In this document: in pieces, positions 27,401 through 35,943 of the stretch
Layout: every line of letters begins with the position of its first letter
Numbering within the stretch: position 1 is the first letter of the stretch
Source: Trueperella abortisuis
GTDB taxonomy: Bacteria > Actinomycetota > Actinomycetes > Actinomycetales > Actinomycetaceae
Length of the DNA: 64,000 nt
Reading direction: 5' to 3'
Assembly (NCBI RefSeq): GCF_030811095.1
Contig: NZ_JAUSQL010000001.1
Coordinates: 806,001-870,000, forward strand
The notes under the pieces: generated by a model
The model's input: only the letters and a program-made list of their open reading frames with translations
Databases searched by the model: none
Told to the model about the DNA's origin: nothing
Translations under genes and position numbers: made by a program

Positions 27401-27503
27401 CCAGCGCGGACCCGACTTCGCCGCGCTACCCGGCTCCCATTGCCGCACCTGCCGGTATACGTCGTCGTGTCCGGCCATGGGCACAGGAAGGATTTTCTCG
27501 TGA
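24417..27503 (+). CDS. AdnA-like UvrD-family helicase-nuclease
   Basis: 1,028 aa. Probable first subunit of the AdnAB double-strand-break resecting motor. N-terminal Walker A GGPGSGKSS (Lys35), WVIVDDVQNAT as motif II, and the late motif REWDYVAIVGVNEGVWPN. The C-terminal RecB-type nuclease has VVDFKTGRN (Asp917, Lys919). Cys795 before it and Cys1009, Cys1012 and Cys1018 after it match the four-cysteine 4Fe-4S staple of AddB/Cas4-type nucleases. The ATG at 24417 has GGAGGG 7 bases upstream. The UvrD motifs are divergent, so its own motor may be weak, as in AdnA. Overlaps the partner by 4 bases. Confidence 0.88.
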   Translation: MLVGMDKKWDESQAEVLELRAPCAACVIGGPGSGKSSLAVELAVRALRDDPQARVAVLSPDRRAASDLRNKISVELGYLPGSLQVRSLTAFAFGILSTYAQFIGRREPELISGPAQDALIKERFELAVQLGEAGIDEEAAQLPAYRAEFRDLITRAAELEISPADLVTLSRRYDEPIWELGATLVEDYDRALAIQSAVGHANPDLVDHARVMTQAAAMLRGWEAATPSAEGRLDLAKPRWDWVIVDDVQNATLALRTLLLVLQEGGSSVVAFGDPDVAVQGFRGGIAHLPALLTKPVGGGGIGARRMLLNATYRCGGQAFECLGKVVSGIHTAGVGKHREKTVKSAEQATIRALTFSNVDEELAFVATELRRRHLIDQVPYSRMAVISRSTSAHGTIRRTLVHYGVPVQTIVNTRPLREQRAVAALIELIEVALADAPVDSERIEALLTGLLFGIDSLRLRALLREARGWELAAGGRRTRAELVQDIVCGGGISAKIPEFARVSQVLASVREVAAGGGLGEEVLWAAWDGVGVAERWRDQAMEAGPAGDVADEDLDSVISLFRIAQRQADRDVSNATIGALLELLENQDLPEDSIARVGGGADEVALVSPAATIGREWDYVAIVGVNEGVWPNTRLRNPLTKVPKLVNIVVGSAMAGRDIEPTQLVSDVIDDELRMFAQAVSRARREVLVTAEDHDAARPSRFLDWLFPEIERGVASPATLDETSLVGQLRQGLRSGDPRLEREASAVLSQLNAAGVPGADPRGWIDELELSTSEPVIDGGSSLSPSRVDGLLKCPLAAFLDRSNVRSEESGILADIGKVVHGLAEAFPSGPKEAIVEACEERLSVIEFPSGLEGVLLRDRVKAMAADLGSYLENSAPAVLVEQDACVSVDGEGHTINVRARIDRLEAVGAGVAVVDFKTGRNKVAVKDVGDNPQLLLYQWLIQAHGVDGFSLPMGARLVYVGDDDRGPTIREQGPLASEDTDRVIDLIKAADQVQRGPDFAALPGSHCRTCRYTSSCPAMGTGRIFS

Positions 27504-30500
27504 TCGCCTACGAAGACTTTGCCAACACGCTCGCCTTCACCCCCACCGCTGAACAGGAAGCAGTCATCCGCAGCGAGGATCACGCCATCGCCGTCATCGC
27601 AGGGGCCGGATCGGGCAAGACCCTGACGATGTCGCAGCGCATCGCATGGCATGTGGTCAATGGGAACGTGCGCCCCGATCAGGTTCTGGGGCTGACCTTC
27701 ACCACCAAGGCTGCTGGAGAGCTGGCCGAGCGCGTTGAACTCCAGCTCCGGCAAGCAGCCGCAGCCGGCCTCACCGCCTCCAGGCCGGAAGTAGACGAAG
27801 CCGATGCCGTTCACCGGCAGCTGGAGCGCCCCACCATCGCCACATACAACTCCTTCGCCTCCGAGATCGCCTCGTCCTACTCCATGCTCATCGGGGAAGA
27901 TCCCCGCGCTCGCCTTATCACCGACGCCGAACGCTTTCAGGTCATGGGTCGCATCGTCAACGGCATCGACCCGGATAATCCTCGTTATGCGGTTTTGAGA
28001 ACGCTTGCCATGTCCACGATCATTACGCGGGCTCTTCACCTGACCGATGAGGTGGTCGGCAACGAGGTCGATGCCAGCGAGCTTCGCGCATACCTCGAAC
28101 GTGAGTTGACCGCCATCTATCAAGTTCACGGCGTGACCGCCAAACGCGGAACGGCAACCGAGCAGTCGCGCAGCGAGCAGAGCAAGCTTTCGGGGATGAT
28201 CAAAGCGCTCAACACTCGCGTGGCGTTGACGTACCTCGTCGAGGAATACCTGGCGTTCAAGAAGGAACATTCGCTCATCGAATTTGCCGACCAGATCGTT
28301 CGTGCCCGCAAGATCCTGGCCGCAGTGCCTGAGGTCGGCCAAGATCTGCGCAGCCGTTACAAGCTCATCCTCCTCGACGAATACCAGGACACCTCCTCGA
28401 GCCAGGCCCAATTCATCGAGGCCGCGTTCTCCAACTCGTGGTCGGTGTGTGCCGTGGGCGATCCCAACCAGGCGATCTATTCCTGGCGTGGAGCCTCCTC
28501 GGCCGCCCTGTCGGACTTCATGGATAGCTTCGGCGTAGCCAAGAACCTCACCCTTTCTACCGCCTTCCGCAACGGGCGCAGGATTTTGAACGTCGCCAAC
28601 GCCCTGACGGAGGGCAAGCTCAGCTATCCGACGATGACAGTCAAGACGCTACAACCCGGCCCCATGGCACAGGATGGGCGGGTTGTGCACGTCCACCGGA
28701 CCTTCCGCGAGGATGCCTACCGGGACATGGTCGACTATTTCGCGCGAGCCTTCGCCACGGCGCAGGCCGAGGCGGCTAGGGCGATCGATGAGGGAAGGGA
28801 GCCCACCAAGATCCCAACTGCGGCGATCCTGTGCCGGGCGCGCTCCTACATGGACTTTGCCATCGCCGCGCTGGAGGAGGCCGGCGTGCCCTACGAGATG
28901 GTCGGCGGTCAGATGCTCATCGACAGGCAGGAGATTCGCCTTGTGCGCTCCGTCTTGGGGCTGAGCGTGAATCCTGGGCGCAACGATCTGCTCGTCCCGC
29001 TTTTGACGTTTTTCGCGATCGGTGCGAAGGATGTCGCCGCGCTGTCGGCATTTGCACGCAGCTTCGCAAAGTCGACCCGGCGAGAGCTTCGGCGGGAGAC
29101 GAGCGACGAGCTCGACGTCGATGCCAACCTTGTCGAGGCGTTAGCTGCGCTACCGGAAGATCCCGTCCCTGGCATGAGCGCAGCGGGCCACCGGCGCCTC
29201 GTTGCCCTCGCCTCGATCCTCGAACGGGCCAGGCAGAACAGGCACCTGGCCGTCCCGGAGGCAATATCCGCCGCAATTGATCTCCTCGACCTGCGCGCAT
29301 ACGCCAAGGCTCGACTCACCGGGGGAGCTCGTGTCACGGCTGCGCTCGCCAGCTTCGTCAAGCTTGGGGCGGCATACGCAAACGACATGCCAGGTTCGCG
29401 CCTGGACACCTTCGTCGAGTGGGTGGACATGGTTGAGGCCCACGAGCGCGTCGGCGAAGACGAGTCAGGCTCGGACACGCCCGTGTTCGGCGAGTGGGAG
29501 ATCGAGCCGGAATCCGGGGTCGTGCAGCTACTCACCATCCACGCGGCCAAGGGGCTCGAGTGGGATCTCGTAGGCATCCCGGATATGAAGGCGGGCGGCT
29601 TTGACGAGGTGTTGACTGAAAAGCTGTGGCAGGAGTCGAGGGACGGCCTGCCCTATGCCTTCCGGCAGGACCGCCTCCACCTGCCCGATCTGTCCGTCGC
29701 CGACATCCTGGGCAAGCACGGGGCAGTAACCCCGCTGAACAAGGCATCGATTCTCGAAGAGGTCTACGAGCACCGACACACCACGTTCACCCGCTACCAC
29801 CTGGCAGAGGGGCGGCGGCTTGCATACGTGGCTACCACACGCCCGCGGAGCCTGCTAATCCTGTCCTCCTATGATCTGGCCGATTCGGCCCAAGCGGAGT
29901 CAGCGCTCAAGAAACTGGCGCGCGCCGTCGGTGCCGAGGAAGCGGCAAATGCGCACATGCCACAAAATGTGTTCATCTCGGATGTCGCGCAACTCGTCGA
30001 GGCGCATCCGGCTAACGACCAGGTGCTGACCGGCGCCGATCTTGAATTGATCGCGTTGACGGCCACGGCGGCGCCGGGCTCGCAGCAGGCCAAGATGTGG
30101 CCGCGTGACATCGATCGTCGCCTCGAGCGCGATCCCGTCCCCACCGTGACTGGCGATCCTTCGGTGGCTGAACGCTGGAAGGCGCAAGCTCGTGTCATCA
30201 TCGCGGAGTGGCAGGCGCCACCCAGCGTGCGCGGGTTGGCGCGCGAGTACCTGACCGCCTCTGACGTGGTGGCGCTTGCCCAAGATCCGCATTCCTTCCT
30301 CGCCGATCAGTACCGGCCCATCCCACGCCGCCCTTCACGTGCTGCACGTACCGGTGTGCTCGTCCACGCCGCCATCGCCCATTCCTTCGATGCGGCCTAC
30401 ACAATGGACATCGATTCGGTGGCAGACCCTGACGAGATGCCGATCGACGCCACGGCGCTTGATGACGAGCGGCTCGCGGAGCTGTTCGCACGCTTTGAAG

Positions 30501-30877
30501 ACTCGCGCTATGCCACGCGCCCGGCGCTCGCGGTCGAGGAAGCGGTCGACGTACGGGTGGGGGGCTACCCGGTACGCTGTGTCATCGACGCGGTCATTGA
30601 CACGACGGGCGTGCCCGGCCTTACGCCGGTCACCATTGTAGATTGGAAGACCGGGCGTCGGCCAAGTGCCCACCAGGTCGCATCGCGCCAGTTTCAGCTT
30701 GGGCTGTACCGGCTGGCATGGTCGCGCGCCACGGGGACACCGCTCGAGGAGATCGGGGCGTGCTTCTACTACCTGGGCGAGGATGATCCGGCACGGCGAG
30801 AGCTTCACGCCGGCGACATGCGAGAGGACCAGATTGCCGACTACATCCGCACCCACCTGGGGCAGGGTGTGGGCTAG
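27500..30877 (+). CDS. AdnB-like UvrD-family helicase-nuclease
   Basis: 1,125 aa, GTG start inside the partner's stop (GTGA) with AGGAAGGA upstream. Canonical UvrD/RecB motor: Walker A AGAGSGKT (Lys40), GLTFTTKAA, LLDEYQDTS, GDPNQAIYSWRGA, LTIHAAKGLEWDLV and LAYVATTRPRSLL. The C-terminal nuclease has VRCVIDAVID and IVDWKTGRRP (Asp/Lys pair). With the preceding protein it is expected to process DNA ends in double-strand-break repair. The stop overlaps a convergent gene in a CTAG tetranucleotide. Confidence 0.9.
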   Translation: MIAYEDFANTLAFTPTAEQEAVIRSEDHAIAVIAGAGSGKTLTMSQRIAWHVVNGNVRPDQVLGLTFTTKAAGELAERVELQLRQAAAAGLTASRPEVDEADAVHRQLERPTIATYNSFASEIASSYSMLIGEDPRARLITDAERFQVMGRIVNGIDPDNPRYAVLRTLAMSTIITRALHLTDEVVGNEVDASELRAYLERELTAIYQVHGVTAKRGTATEQSRSEQSKLSGMIKALNTRVALTYLVEEYLAFKKEHSLIEFADQIVRARKILAAVPEVGQDLRSRYKLILLDEYQDTSSSQAQFIEAAFSNSWSVCAVGDPNQAIYSWRGASSAALSDFMDSFGVAKNLTLSTAFRNGRRILNVANALTEGKLSYPTMTVKTLQPGPMAQDGRVVHVHRTFREDAYRDMVDYFARAFATAQAEAARAIDEGREPTKIPTAAILCRARSYMDFAIAALEEAGVPYEMVGGQMLIDRQEIRLVRSVLGLSVNPGRNDLLVPLLTFFAIGAKDVAALSAFARSFAKSTRRELRRETSDELDVDANLVEALAALPEDPVPGMSAAGHRRLVALASILERARQNRHLAVPEAISAAIDLLDLRAYAKARLTGGARVTAALASFVKLGAAYANDMPGSRLDTFVEWVDMVEAHERVGEDESGSDTPVFGEWEIEPESGVVQLLTIHAAKGLEWDLVGIPDMKAGGFDEVLTEKLWQESRDGLPYAFRQDRLHLPDLSVADILGKHGAVTPLNKASILEEVYEHRHTTFTRYHLAEGRRLAYVATTRPRSLLILSSYDLADSAQAESALKKLARAVGAEEAANAHMPQNVFISDVAQLVEAHPANDQVLTGADLELIALTATAAPGSQQAKMWPRDIDRRLERDPVPTVTGDPSVAERWKAQARVIIAEWQAPPSVRGLAREYLTASDVVALAQDPHSFLADQYRPIPRRPSRAARTGVLVHAAIAHSFDAAYTMDIDSVADPDEMPIDATALDDERLAELFARFEDSRYATRPALAVEEAVDVRVGGYPVRCVIDAVIDTTGVPGLTPVTIVDWKTGRRPSAHQVASRQFQLGLYRLAWSRATGTPLEEIGACFYYLGEDDPARRELHAGDMREDQIADYIRTHLGQGVG

Positions 30878-31884
30878 TCTGCGGAGCGAGTGGTGAACCC
30901 GGCGCCGTCGGCCGACTCAGATTCCACCGTGGTAACACGGCTGACGGTCCAAGTCGGTCCGGTGGCCAGGTCAGGGTCGGCCTCCACCTCGGCGGCGAGC
31001 TCGTCCATCATGGCGCGGGCCTCCTCGACGATCTGATGTTGCCCGCTGCGCGAGCCAAAGAGCATCCAGCGTGCGAGCGCCAGCTCGGACAGGAGCACGG
31101 TGCGATTAAGGAAGTGCTCGTTCACGGGCTCACCCACTGCGTTCTCATACGAGGTGAGCACCGCCTCAAACAGCTCTTCATCCAAACCGGAAACGAGGGA
31201 GGAGAAGTCAAGTGCCGGATCACCCACGTGCGCCGATCCGAAGCCGAGCACGCAGGAGATCGACCGATCCGACCACATGAACTGATCGGGGCCGACATCC
31301 CCGTGGACGACGCGCGGCTCGAAGTCCCACAGGTCGGTGGCCTCGAGCGCGTTCTCCCAACGGCGCCGGAGCACGGGTGGAAGCGGAGATGCGGCGTCGG
31401 CGTCGTGAAGGTCAGACAGGAGGCGGCGCCGGGTAGTCTGCGCGTCGTAGGATGGCAGGCCAGCCGACTCGACCGTCTCGTGGGGCAGAAGGTGGATGGC
31501 GGCGATCGCTCGGCCGAGCTCGTGGGCGCCATCCGAATCCAGCTCGTCGAAATCGCGTTCACGGCCCATGGGCGCCACGTAGACGACGGCGCGCCCGTCC
31601 CTGACCTGCGCGAAGCCCGCCGGCCGGATGACGTCGAAGGGGAGTAAGCCCCGACGTAGTGCCTCCAGGAGGGCGGGGGCGATGGCGGCCTCGGCCTCGA
31701 TCATGGCCCCGGCCATGGGGTGCAGGGGGTGCTTGACGATCCAGCGTCGCCCGCGCGCGTCGATGACGCCGCCGTATTGAAAGTCGGTTGTCCGCGTGTA
31801 GGGGCCTCGCACACCAACGGCGTCCAGGCCGTCGACGGCGGCAACGGCCAGTGCCGCGAGCTTGAAGGGGGTCGTGTTCACCAT
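30874..31884 (-). CDS. Phosphotransferase (APH/kinase-like family)
   Basis: A 336-aa protein with the aminoglycoside/macrolide phosphotransferase fold: RVVHGDVGPDQFMW is the Brenner motif (catalytic Asp, Asn replaced by Gln-containing context) and SAHVGDPALDFSSLV the metal-binding motif, where the usual DxD is Gly-Phe-Gly-Ser-Ala. Actinobacterial genomes carry such a gene near AdnAB/UvrD2 without any link to antibiotic resistance; the substrate is unknown. ATG 31884 fits the family length. Its last 4 bases are shared with adnB-like on the other strand. Confidence 0.82.
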   Translation of the reverse strand: MVNTTPFKLAALAVAAVDGLDAVGVRGPYTRTTDFQYGGVIDARGRRWIVKHPLHPMAGAMIEAEAAIAPALLEALRRGLLPFDVIRPAGFAQVRDGRAVVYVAPMGRERDFDELDSDGAHELGRAIAAIHLLPHETVESAGLPSYDAQTTRRRLLSDLHDADAASPLPPVLRRRWENALEATDLWDFEPRVVHGDVGPDQFMWSDRSISCVLGFGSAHVGDPALDFSSLVSGLDEELFEAVLTSYENAVGEPVNEHFLNRTVLLSELALARWMLFGSRSGQHQIVEEARAMMDELAAEVEADPDLATGPTWTVSRVTTVESESADGAGFTTRSAD

Positions 31885-32075
31885 TCCACGGTAACGACTT
31901 TTGCGGTCAAGCGCGTGGCGTACACACCTTTTGGGCCAGCTCGCACGCCGAGAGCCCCGCGCCCCCGCCCCCGAGAAGTCGCGCCTCATTAGCACGGCGT
32001 GGCGCACTACGCCCAAGTTATCCACAGGTGTGGGAAACGGCGGCGAGGCGTGGCGTGAGGTTCTAGTGTGACGGC

Positions 32076-33329
32076 GTGAAGACACAATGGGCAGCCGGGA
32101 ACGCATGGCTCGATGCGCGAGTGCGCGAGCTTGTGCGCGCCTCCCGCATCGACCCGCAACTTCAGCCGCGTGAACTTGAGGCGCTCATCGACGACGCGCT
32201 CGCGGAATACGAGGAGCTGACGGTCGCGGGAGTGGTGGATCCGATCGCAGACGTGACGGAGGTTCGCCGCAAGCTCAGAGACGACATCGGAGGCTTTGGG
32301 CCGCTCCAATCTCTCATCGACGATCCAACAATCGAGGAGATCTGGATCAACGAGCCCGGCCGCGTCTTCTTCGCACGCGACGGCGTGAGCCAGCTGTCGA
32401 CGATCCTGCTCGAGGCACGCCAGGTCAAGGACCTCGTGGAGCGCATGCTGCGCGCCTCGGGTCGCAGGCTTGACCTGTCTCAACCCTTCGTCGACGCCGC
32501 GCTCCACACCGGAGAGCGACTCCACGTGGCGATCCCGGACATCACGCGCGAGCACTGGGCGGTCAACATCCGCAAGTACATCGTGCGCCCGCGCCGGCTA
32601 CGCGACCTCGTTGAGCTCGGCACGCTGAGCGCGCAGGCCGCAGCCTTCCTTGACGCCGCTATCGACTGCGGGATGAACGTTATCGTCTCGGGAGCCACCC
32701 AGGCGGGCAAGACCACCTTCCTGCGCGCCCTGCTGGGCGCCATCCCGCCTCATCAGCGCGTCATCACGGCCGAGGAAGTATTCGAGCTCAACCTCGCCCA
32801 CCGCGACGTCGTCGCCCTGCAGACCCGCCCGGCCAACATCGAAGACCGCGGAGAGATCACGTTGCGCCGACTCGTGCGCGAATCGCTACGCATGCGCCCG
32901 GACAGGATCGTGATTGGCGAGGTGCGCCAGGCCGAGGCTTTCGACATGCTCATCGCCCTCAACTCCGGTATCCCTGGCGCCTGCACAATCCACGCCAACT
33001 CGGGGCGCGACGCGGTGGCCAAGCTCAGCGTCCTGCCCCTCCTCGCCGGCGAGAACGTCACCTCCGACTTCGTGATCCCCACCGTCGCCCACACCATTGA
33101 CCTCTTGGTTCACCTGCACCGGGACCGGGACGGCAAGCGTCGTGTGCGAGAGATCATCGGCCTGACCGGGCGGACGGAAGGCAGCGTGGTTGAGACCAGT
33201 GAGCTCTTCGTGGACCGCGGCTTCGGCCTCGAACGGGGAGCGGGATACGTCGCCCGCCCGGAGATCTTTGAGGAACACGGTTACGTCCTGCGCGAGTTGC
33301 TGGGAGGTGGACGATGGGCTTCGTCGTAG
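32076..33329 (+). CDS. tadA: TadA/CpaF-family pilus assembly ATPase
   Basis: A 417-aa hexameric ATPase powering Flp/Tad pilus assembly. It has an N-terminal all-alpha domain, IDDPTIEEIWINEPGRVF, Walker A SGATQAGKTTF, Asp box VITAEEVFELNL, Walker B RMRPDRIVIGEVR and His box TIHANSGRDAV. GTG start. It opens a compact operon of overlapping genes (16, 8 and 4 base overlaps); a TadZ/CpaE homologue and a prepilin peptidase are not in the window. Confidence 0.93.
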   Translation: MKTQWAAGNAWLDARVRELVRASRIDPQLQPRELEALIDDALAEYEELTVAGVVDPIADVTEVRRKLRDDIGGFGPLQSLIDDPTIEEIWINEPGRVFFARDGVSQLSTILLEARQVKDLVERMLRASGRRLDLSQPFVDAALHTGERLHVAIPDITREHWAVNIRKYIVRPRRLRDLVELGTLSAQAAAFLDAAIDCGMNVIVSGATQAGKTTFLRALLGAIPPHQRVITAEEVFELNLAHRDVVALQTRPANIEDRGEITLRRLVRESLRMRPDRIVIGEVRQAEAFDMLIALNSGIPGACTIHANSGRDAVAKLSVLPLLAGENVTSDFVIPTVAHTIDLLVHLHRDRDGKRRVREIIGLTGRTEGSVVETSELFVDRGFGLERGAGYVARPEIFEEHGYVLRELLGGGRWASS

Positions 33330-34129
33330 GGATGGTCGTGGGCCTCGGCGTCTTCCTCGCCGCCGTCGCCTTCCGGCGGCCGCGTCCCCTCACTGTGCCG
33401 AAGCGAGTGTGGCACGCGGCCTGGCCCGCCCTGGCCGTGGGGATCGTCAGCTTCCTGGCGGCGTCGGCTATCTCGAGTTCGCTCGCCATCTCGGTCCCGA
33501 TCGCGATCATGTGTGCGGCCGTGCCCGGCGTGTGGCGGGGAGCCCGGGAACGCCGCCGCCGCGAGGAGCTGCGTGAGGTGTGGCCCGAGGTCATTGACGA
33601 CATCGTGGCGAGCGTGCGCGTCGGCCTGCCCGTGGGCGAAGCGCTGGCGCTTCTGTCGGTGCGCGGACCGGACATGATGCGCCCGTCGTTTACGCGATTC
33701 GCCCAGCACCTGCGCGCCGACGGCCGTCTCGACCCGGCGCTCGACGAGCTCAAAGAGGCGCTCGCGGATCCGATGACGGACCGCATCCTCGAGGCGCTGA
33801 GGCTGGCCCACGACCTCGGCGGGCGTGACCTATCAGCTGCGCTTGCGAGCTTGGCCTCCCTCGTGCGTGAGGAGAACCGGGCCCGCGGCGAGCTGCTTGC
33901 CCGCCAGTCATGGACGGTCAACGGAGCCAGGCTCGCCGCGGTCGCGCCGTGGATCATGCTGCTGCTCTTTTCCACCCGGCCCGGGGCGATCGACGCGTTC
34001 ACCACGCCGGTGGGCGTGTTCATCCTCGTCGCCGGCTTCGTGTTGACCGTCTTGGCCTACTGGCTCATGCTCCGGCTCGGTCGCCTACCGGAGGAGGAGC
34101 GAATCTTCGCGGGGGTGGGCCATGCTTAG
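33314..34129 (+). CDS. tadB: TadB-like pilus inner-membrane protein
   Basis: A 271-aa GspF-type membrane protein. An N-terminal helix pair is followed by a cytoplasmic domain with EEIREVWPEVIDDIVASVRVGLPVGEAL-type T2SSF sequence (here RREELREVWPEVIDDIVASV) and a C-terminal helix pair. It overlaps tadA by 16 bases and tadC by 8. Together with TadC it is expected to form the platform on which TadA acts. Confidence 0.88.
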   Translation: MGFVVGMVVGLGVFLAAVAFRRPRPLTVPKRVWHAAWPALAVGIVSFLAASAISSSLAISVPIAIMCAAVPGVWRGARERRRREELREVWPEVIDDIVASVRVGLPVGEALALLSVRGPDMMRPSFTRFAQHLRADGRLDPALDELKEALADPMTDRILEALRLAHDLGGRDLSAALASLASLVREENRARGELLARQSWTVNGARLAAVAPWIMLLLFSTRPGAIDAFTTPVGVFILVAGFVLTVLAYWLMLRLGRLPEEERIFAGVGHA

Positions 34130-34979
34130 TGTACTGACGGGGGTAGCGCTGGTTGCCGGCTTCCTCCTGGTCGGGGTCTCGCTCGTCTACCGGCCCACTC
34201 AGCTGGCCGAACGCGTCCTTCCCTACGTGGCCACCCGCACGAAGCGCCGGCCGCGCCGCCGTGCCGCCGTCGTCACCAGGGTCCTCGATGCCGTCGGCTC
34301 GACCACCTCCTCGGTCGAGCGCCGCGTCCACATGCTCGGCACTATGACCGTCACTGACTTTCGGGTCCGCCAGCTCCAGTGGGCGAGCATAGGCCTCGCT
34401 TTCGGCTGCGTGCTCGCCTTCGCGCTCATCGTCCGCGGGGTGCCGCTTGTGGCCGGCATCCTTGGCGTACTTGTATGCGCGGCGGCGGGGGTCCTCGGCG
34501 CGGACTGGGCACTCAGCAAACAGGTGGACCAGCGTAGCCGCGCCTACACAGCCCAGCTACCGGACGTCGTCGAGATCCTCGCCCTCGCAGTCGCCTCGGG
34601 CGAATCGATCCGTGTGGCGATTGAGCGGGTGTGCCTCATCGGCAGTGGCGACATGGTCGACGAGCTGAGGCGAACGATGAGCGAGGTCCACGCCGGTCAG
34701 TCTCTGACGGCGGCGCTAACCGACATGGGCAACAGGTCCGCCAACCGCAACGTCGCGCGTTTCGCCGAGGCTATCGTCACCGCGCTCGAGCAGGGCAGCG
34801 GGCTTTCCGGTTCCCTCCATCTGCAGGCACGGGACGCCCGTGACGCCGCCCGGCGCGACCTACTCGAGGCCGGCGGCAAGGCTGAGATCGCGATGATGAT
34901 CCCGGTGGTGTTCATCATCATGCCCCTCACGGTGGTTTTCACCGTGTTCCCCGCACTTCACGCATTGACATTCACATGA
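34122..34979 (+). CDS. tadC: TadC-like pilus inner-membrane protein
   Basis: A 285-aa second GspF-type platform protein with N-terminal helices. The T2SSF domain carries LPDVVEILALAVASGESIRVAIE, and the terminal pair of hydrophobic helices ends FPALHALTFT. Overlaps tadB by 8 bases and the small pilin-like reading frame by 4. Confidence 0.88.
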   Translation: MLSVLTGVALVAGFLLVGVSLVYRPTQLAERVLPYVATRTKRRPRRRAAVVTRVLDAVGSTTSSVERRVHMLGTMTVTDFRVRQLQWASIGLAFGCVLAFALIVRGVPLVAGILGVLVCAAAGVLGADWALSKQVDQRSRAYTAQLPDVVEILALAVASGESIRVAIERVCLIGSGDMVDELRRTMSEVHAGQSLTAALTDMGNRSANRNVARFAEAIVTALEQGSGLSGSLHLQARDARDAARRDLLEAGGKAEIAMMIPVVFIIMPLTVVFTVFPALHALTFT

Positions 34980-35011
34980 GTCACGCGCTGGATACCGACA
35001 AGGAGAAACCT

Positions 35012-35200
35012 ATGAAGATTCGACACCTTTTACGCCGGGTACTGTGGCCGGCCGAGCCCCGCGAAGAGGCGGGAGACGTGCCCGGCTGGGTGATGATCAC
35101 CCTGATGACGGCCGCCCTCGTAGTCCTCATCTGGGCGGTGGCGGGCCCCGCGCTGACCGACCTGTTCAACAATGCGATCGAGCGCGTGCTCAACATCTGA
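35012..35200 (+). CDS. Small Flp-pilin-like membrane protein
   Basis: 62 aa: a basic/acidic leader, then EEAGDVPGWVMITLMTAALVVLIW and an amphipathic tail, in the position of the Flp pilin in Tad operons. The ATG at 35012 has AGGAG seven bases upstream, better than the in-frame ATG at 34976. A class III prepilin cleavage after Gly is plausible, but the conserved Glu at +5 is replaced by Trp. It may therefore be an atypical pilin or a DUF4244-like protein. Assigned by position and size. Confidence 0.7.
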   Translation: MKIRHLLRRVLWPAEPREEAGDVPGWVMITLMTAALVVLIWAVAGPALTDLFNNAIERVLNI

Positions 35201-35540
35201 GGCCGGCAACGCCACGGTCGGCTTCGTGGCCTCCGTCGGGCTTCTCCTGATGGTGGCCTACACCATCATCGCCGCGGGGCTGGGCTGGTACGTCCACACC
35301 ATCGCCACCGACGCGGCGATGGAGGGCGCACGCGTGGGGGCGGCGGCCCATTCGGCCGAGGTGGCCCAGGCCCGCACGCGCGAGCTCATCTCCGCCGCCC
35401 TCGCCCCCGCCTACGCCGGCGATGTCGCCGCCTCCGTGACGTCTACGGGGATCGAGGTGGTGGTGCGGGCCCCGGTGCCCGGCGCCGGCTTCCTAGGCGA
35501 GAACATGATTGAGGTGAGGGCACGTGCGGTGCGTGAATAA
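35172..35540 (+). CDS. TadE-like pseudopilin 1
   Basis: 122 aa. A short leader with EAGNATVGFVASVGLLLMVAY is a type IV prepilin-like helix; it is followed by TDAAMEGARVGA, the usual TadE pattern, and a short extracytoplasmic domain. It lacks the +5 Glu. Overlaps the preceding gene by 29 bases and the next by 17. Confidence 0.82.
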   Translation: MRSSACSTSEAGNATVGFVASVGLLLMVAYTIIAAGLGWYVHTIATDAAMEGARVGAAAHSAEVAQARTRELISAALAPAYAGDVAASVTSTGIEVVVRAPVPGAGFLGENMIEVRARAVRE

Positions 35541-35943
35541 ACCCCGCGGCGAGGAGGGCAATGCCATTGTCGAGTTCGTGGGTATCGTGGTGGTCATCGT
35601 GGTTCCCGCGCTCGTTTTGCTCATTGGTCTCGCCACGACGACGTCGGCCCAGCTTGCGCTCGATGACGCCGCCCGCCAGTCCGCTCGAGCCTACGTGCGC
35701 GCGGATTCGGCTCACGCGGGTGAGGCGCGCGGACGGGAGGCGGCAGATCGCGCGTGGAAGGATCGCGGATTGAGCGAGCCGCTGTCCCTCGACTTCCTCT
35801 GCAGTGCGAGCCCGTGCCTGACTCCCGGCGCCGTGGTGACGGCCCGCACCTCGGCCACCGTCACCGTGCCCATCATTGGCGCCCTCGCGCTCACGGGAGA
35901 GCAGGAGATGGTGGTCGACCAGTACCGGGTGGTGCGGCCATGA
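35524..35943 (+). CDS. TadE-like pseudopilin 2
   Basis: 139 aa. The leader RGEEGNAIVEFVGIVVVIVV has a canonical class III prepilin motif (Gly, then Glu at +5), followed by DDAARQSARAYVRA and an extracytoplasmic domain with a likely disulphide (Cys-Ser-Ala-Ser-Pro-Cys). A shorter GTG start at 35533 is possible. Overlaps the next gene by 4 bases (ATGA). Confidence 0.85.
   Translation: MRCVNKPRGEEGNAIVEFVGIVVVIVVPALVLLIGLATTTSAQLALDDAARQSARAYVRADSAHAGEARGREAADRAWKDRGLSEPLSLDFLCSASPCLTPGAVVTARTSATVTVPIIGALALTGEQEMVVDQYRVVRP

Noticed and set aside
30874..31884. Aminoglycoside resistance gene
   Set aside because: It has the phosphotransferase fold but a non-canonical metal-binding motif and a conserved housekeeping neighbourhood; nothing ties it to antibiotics.
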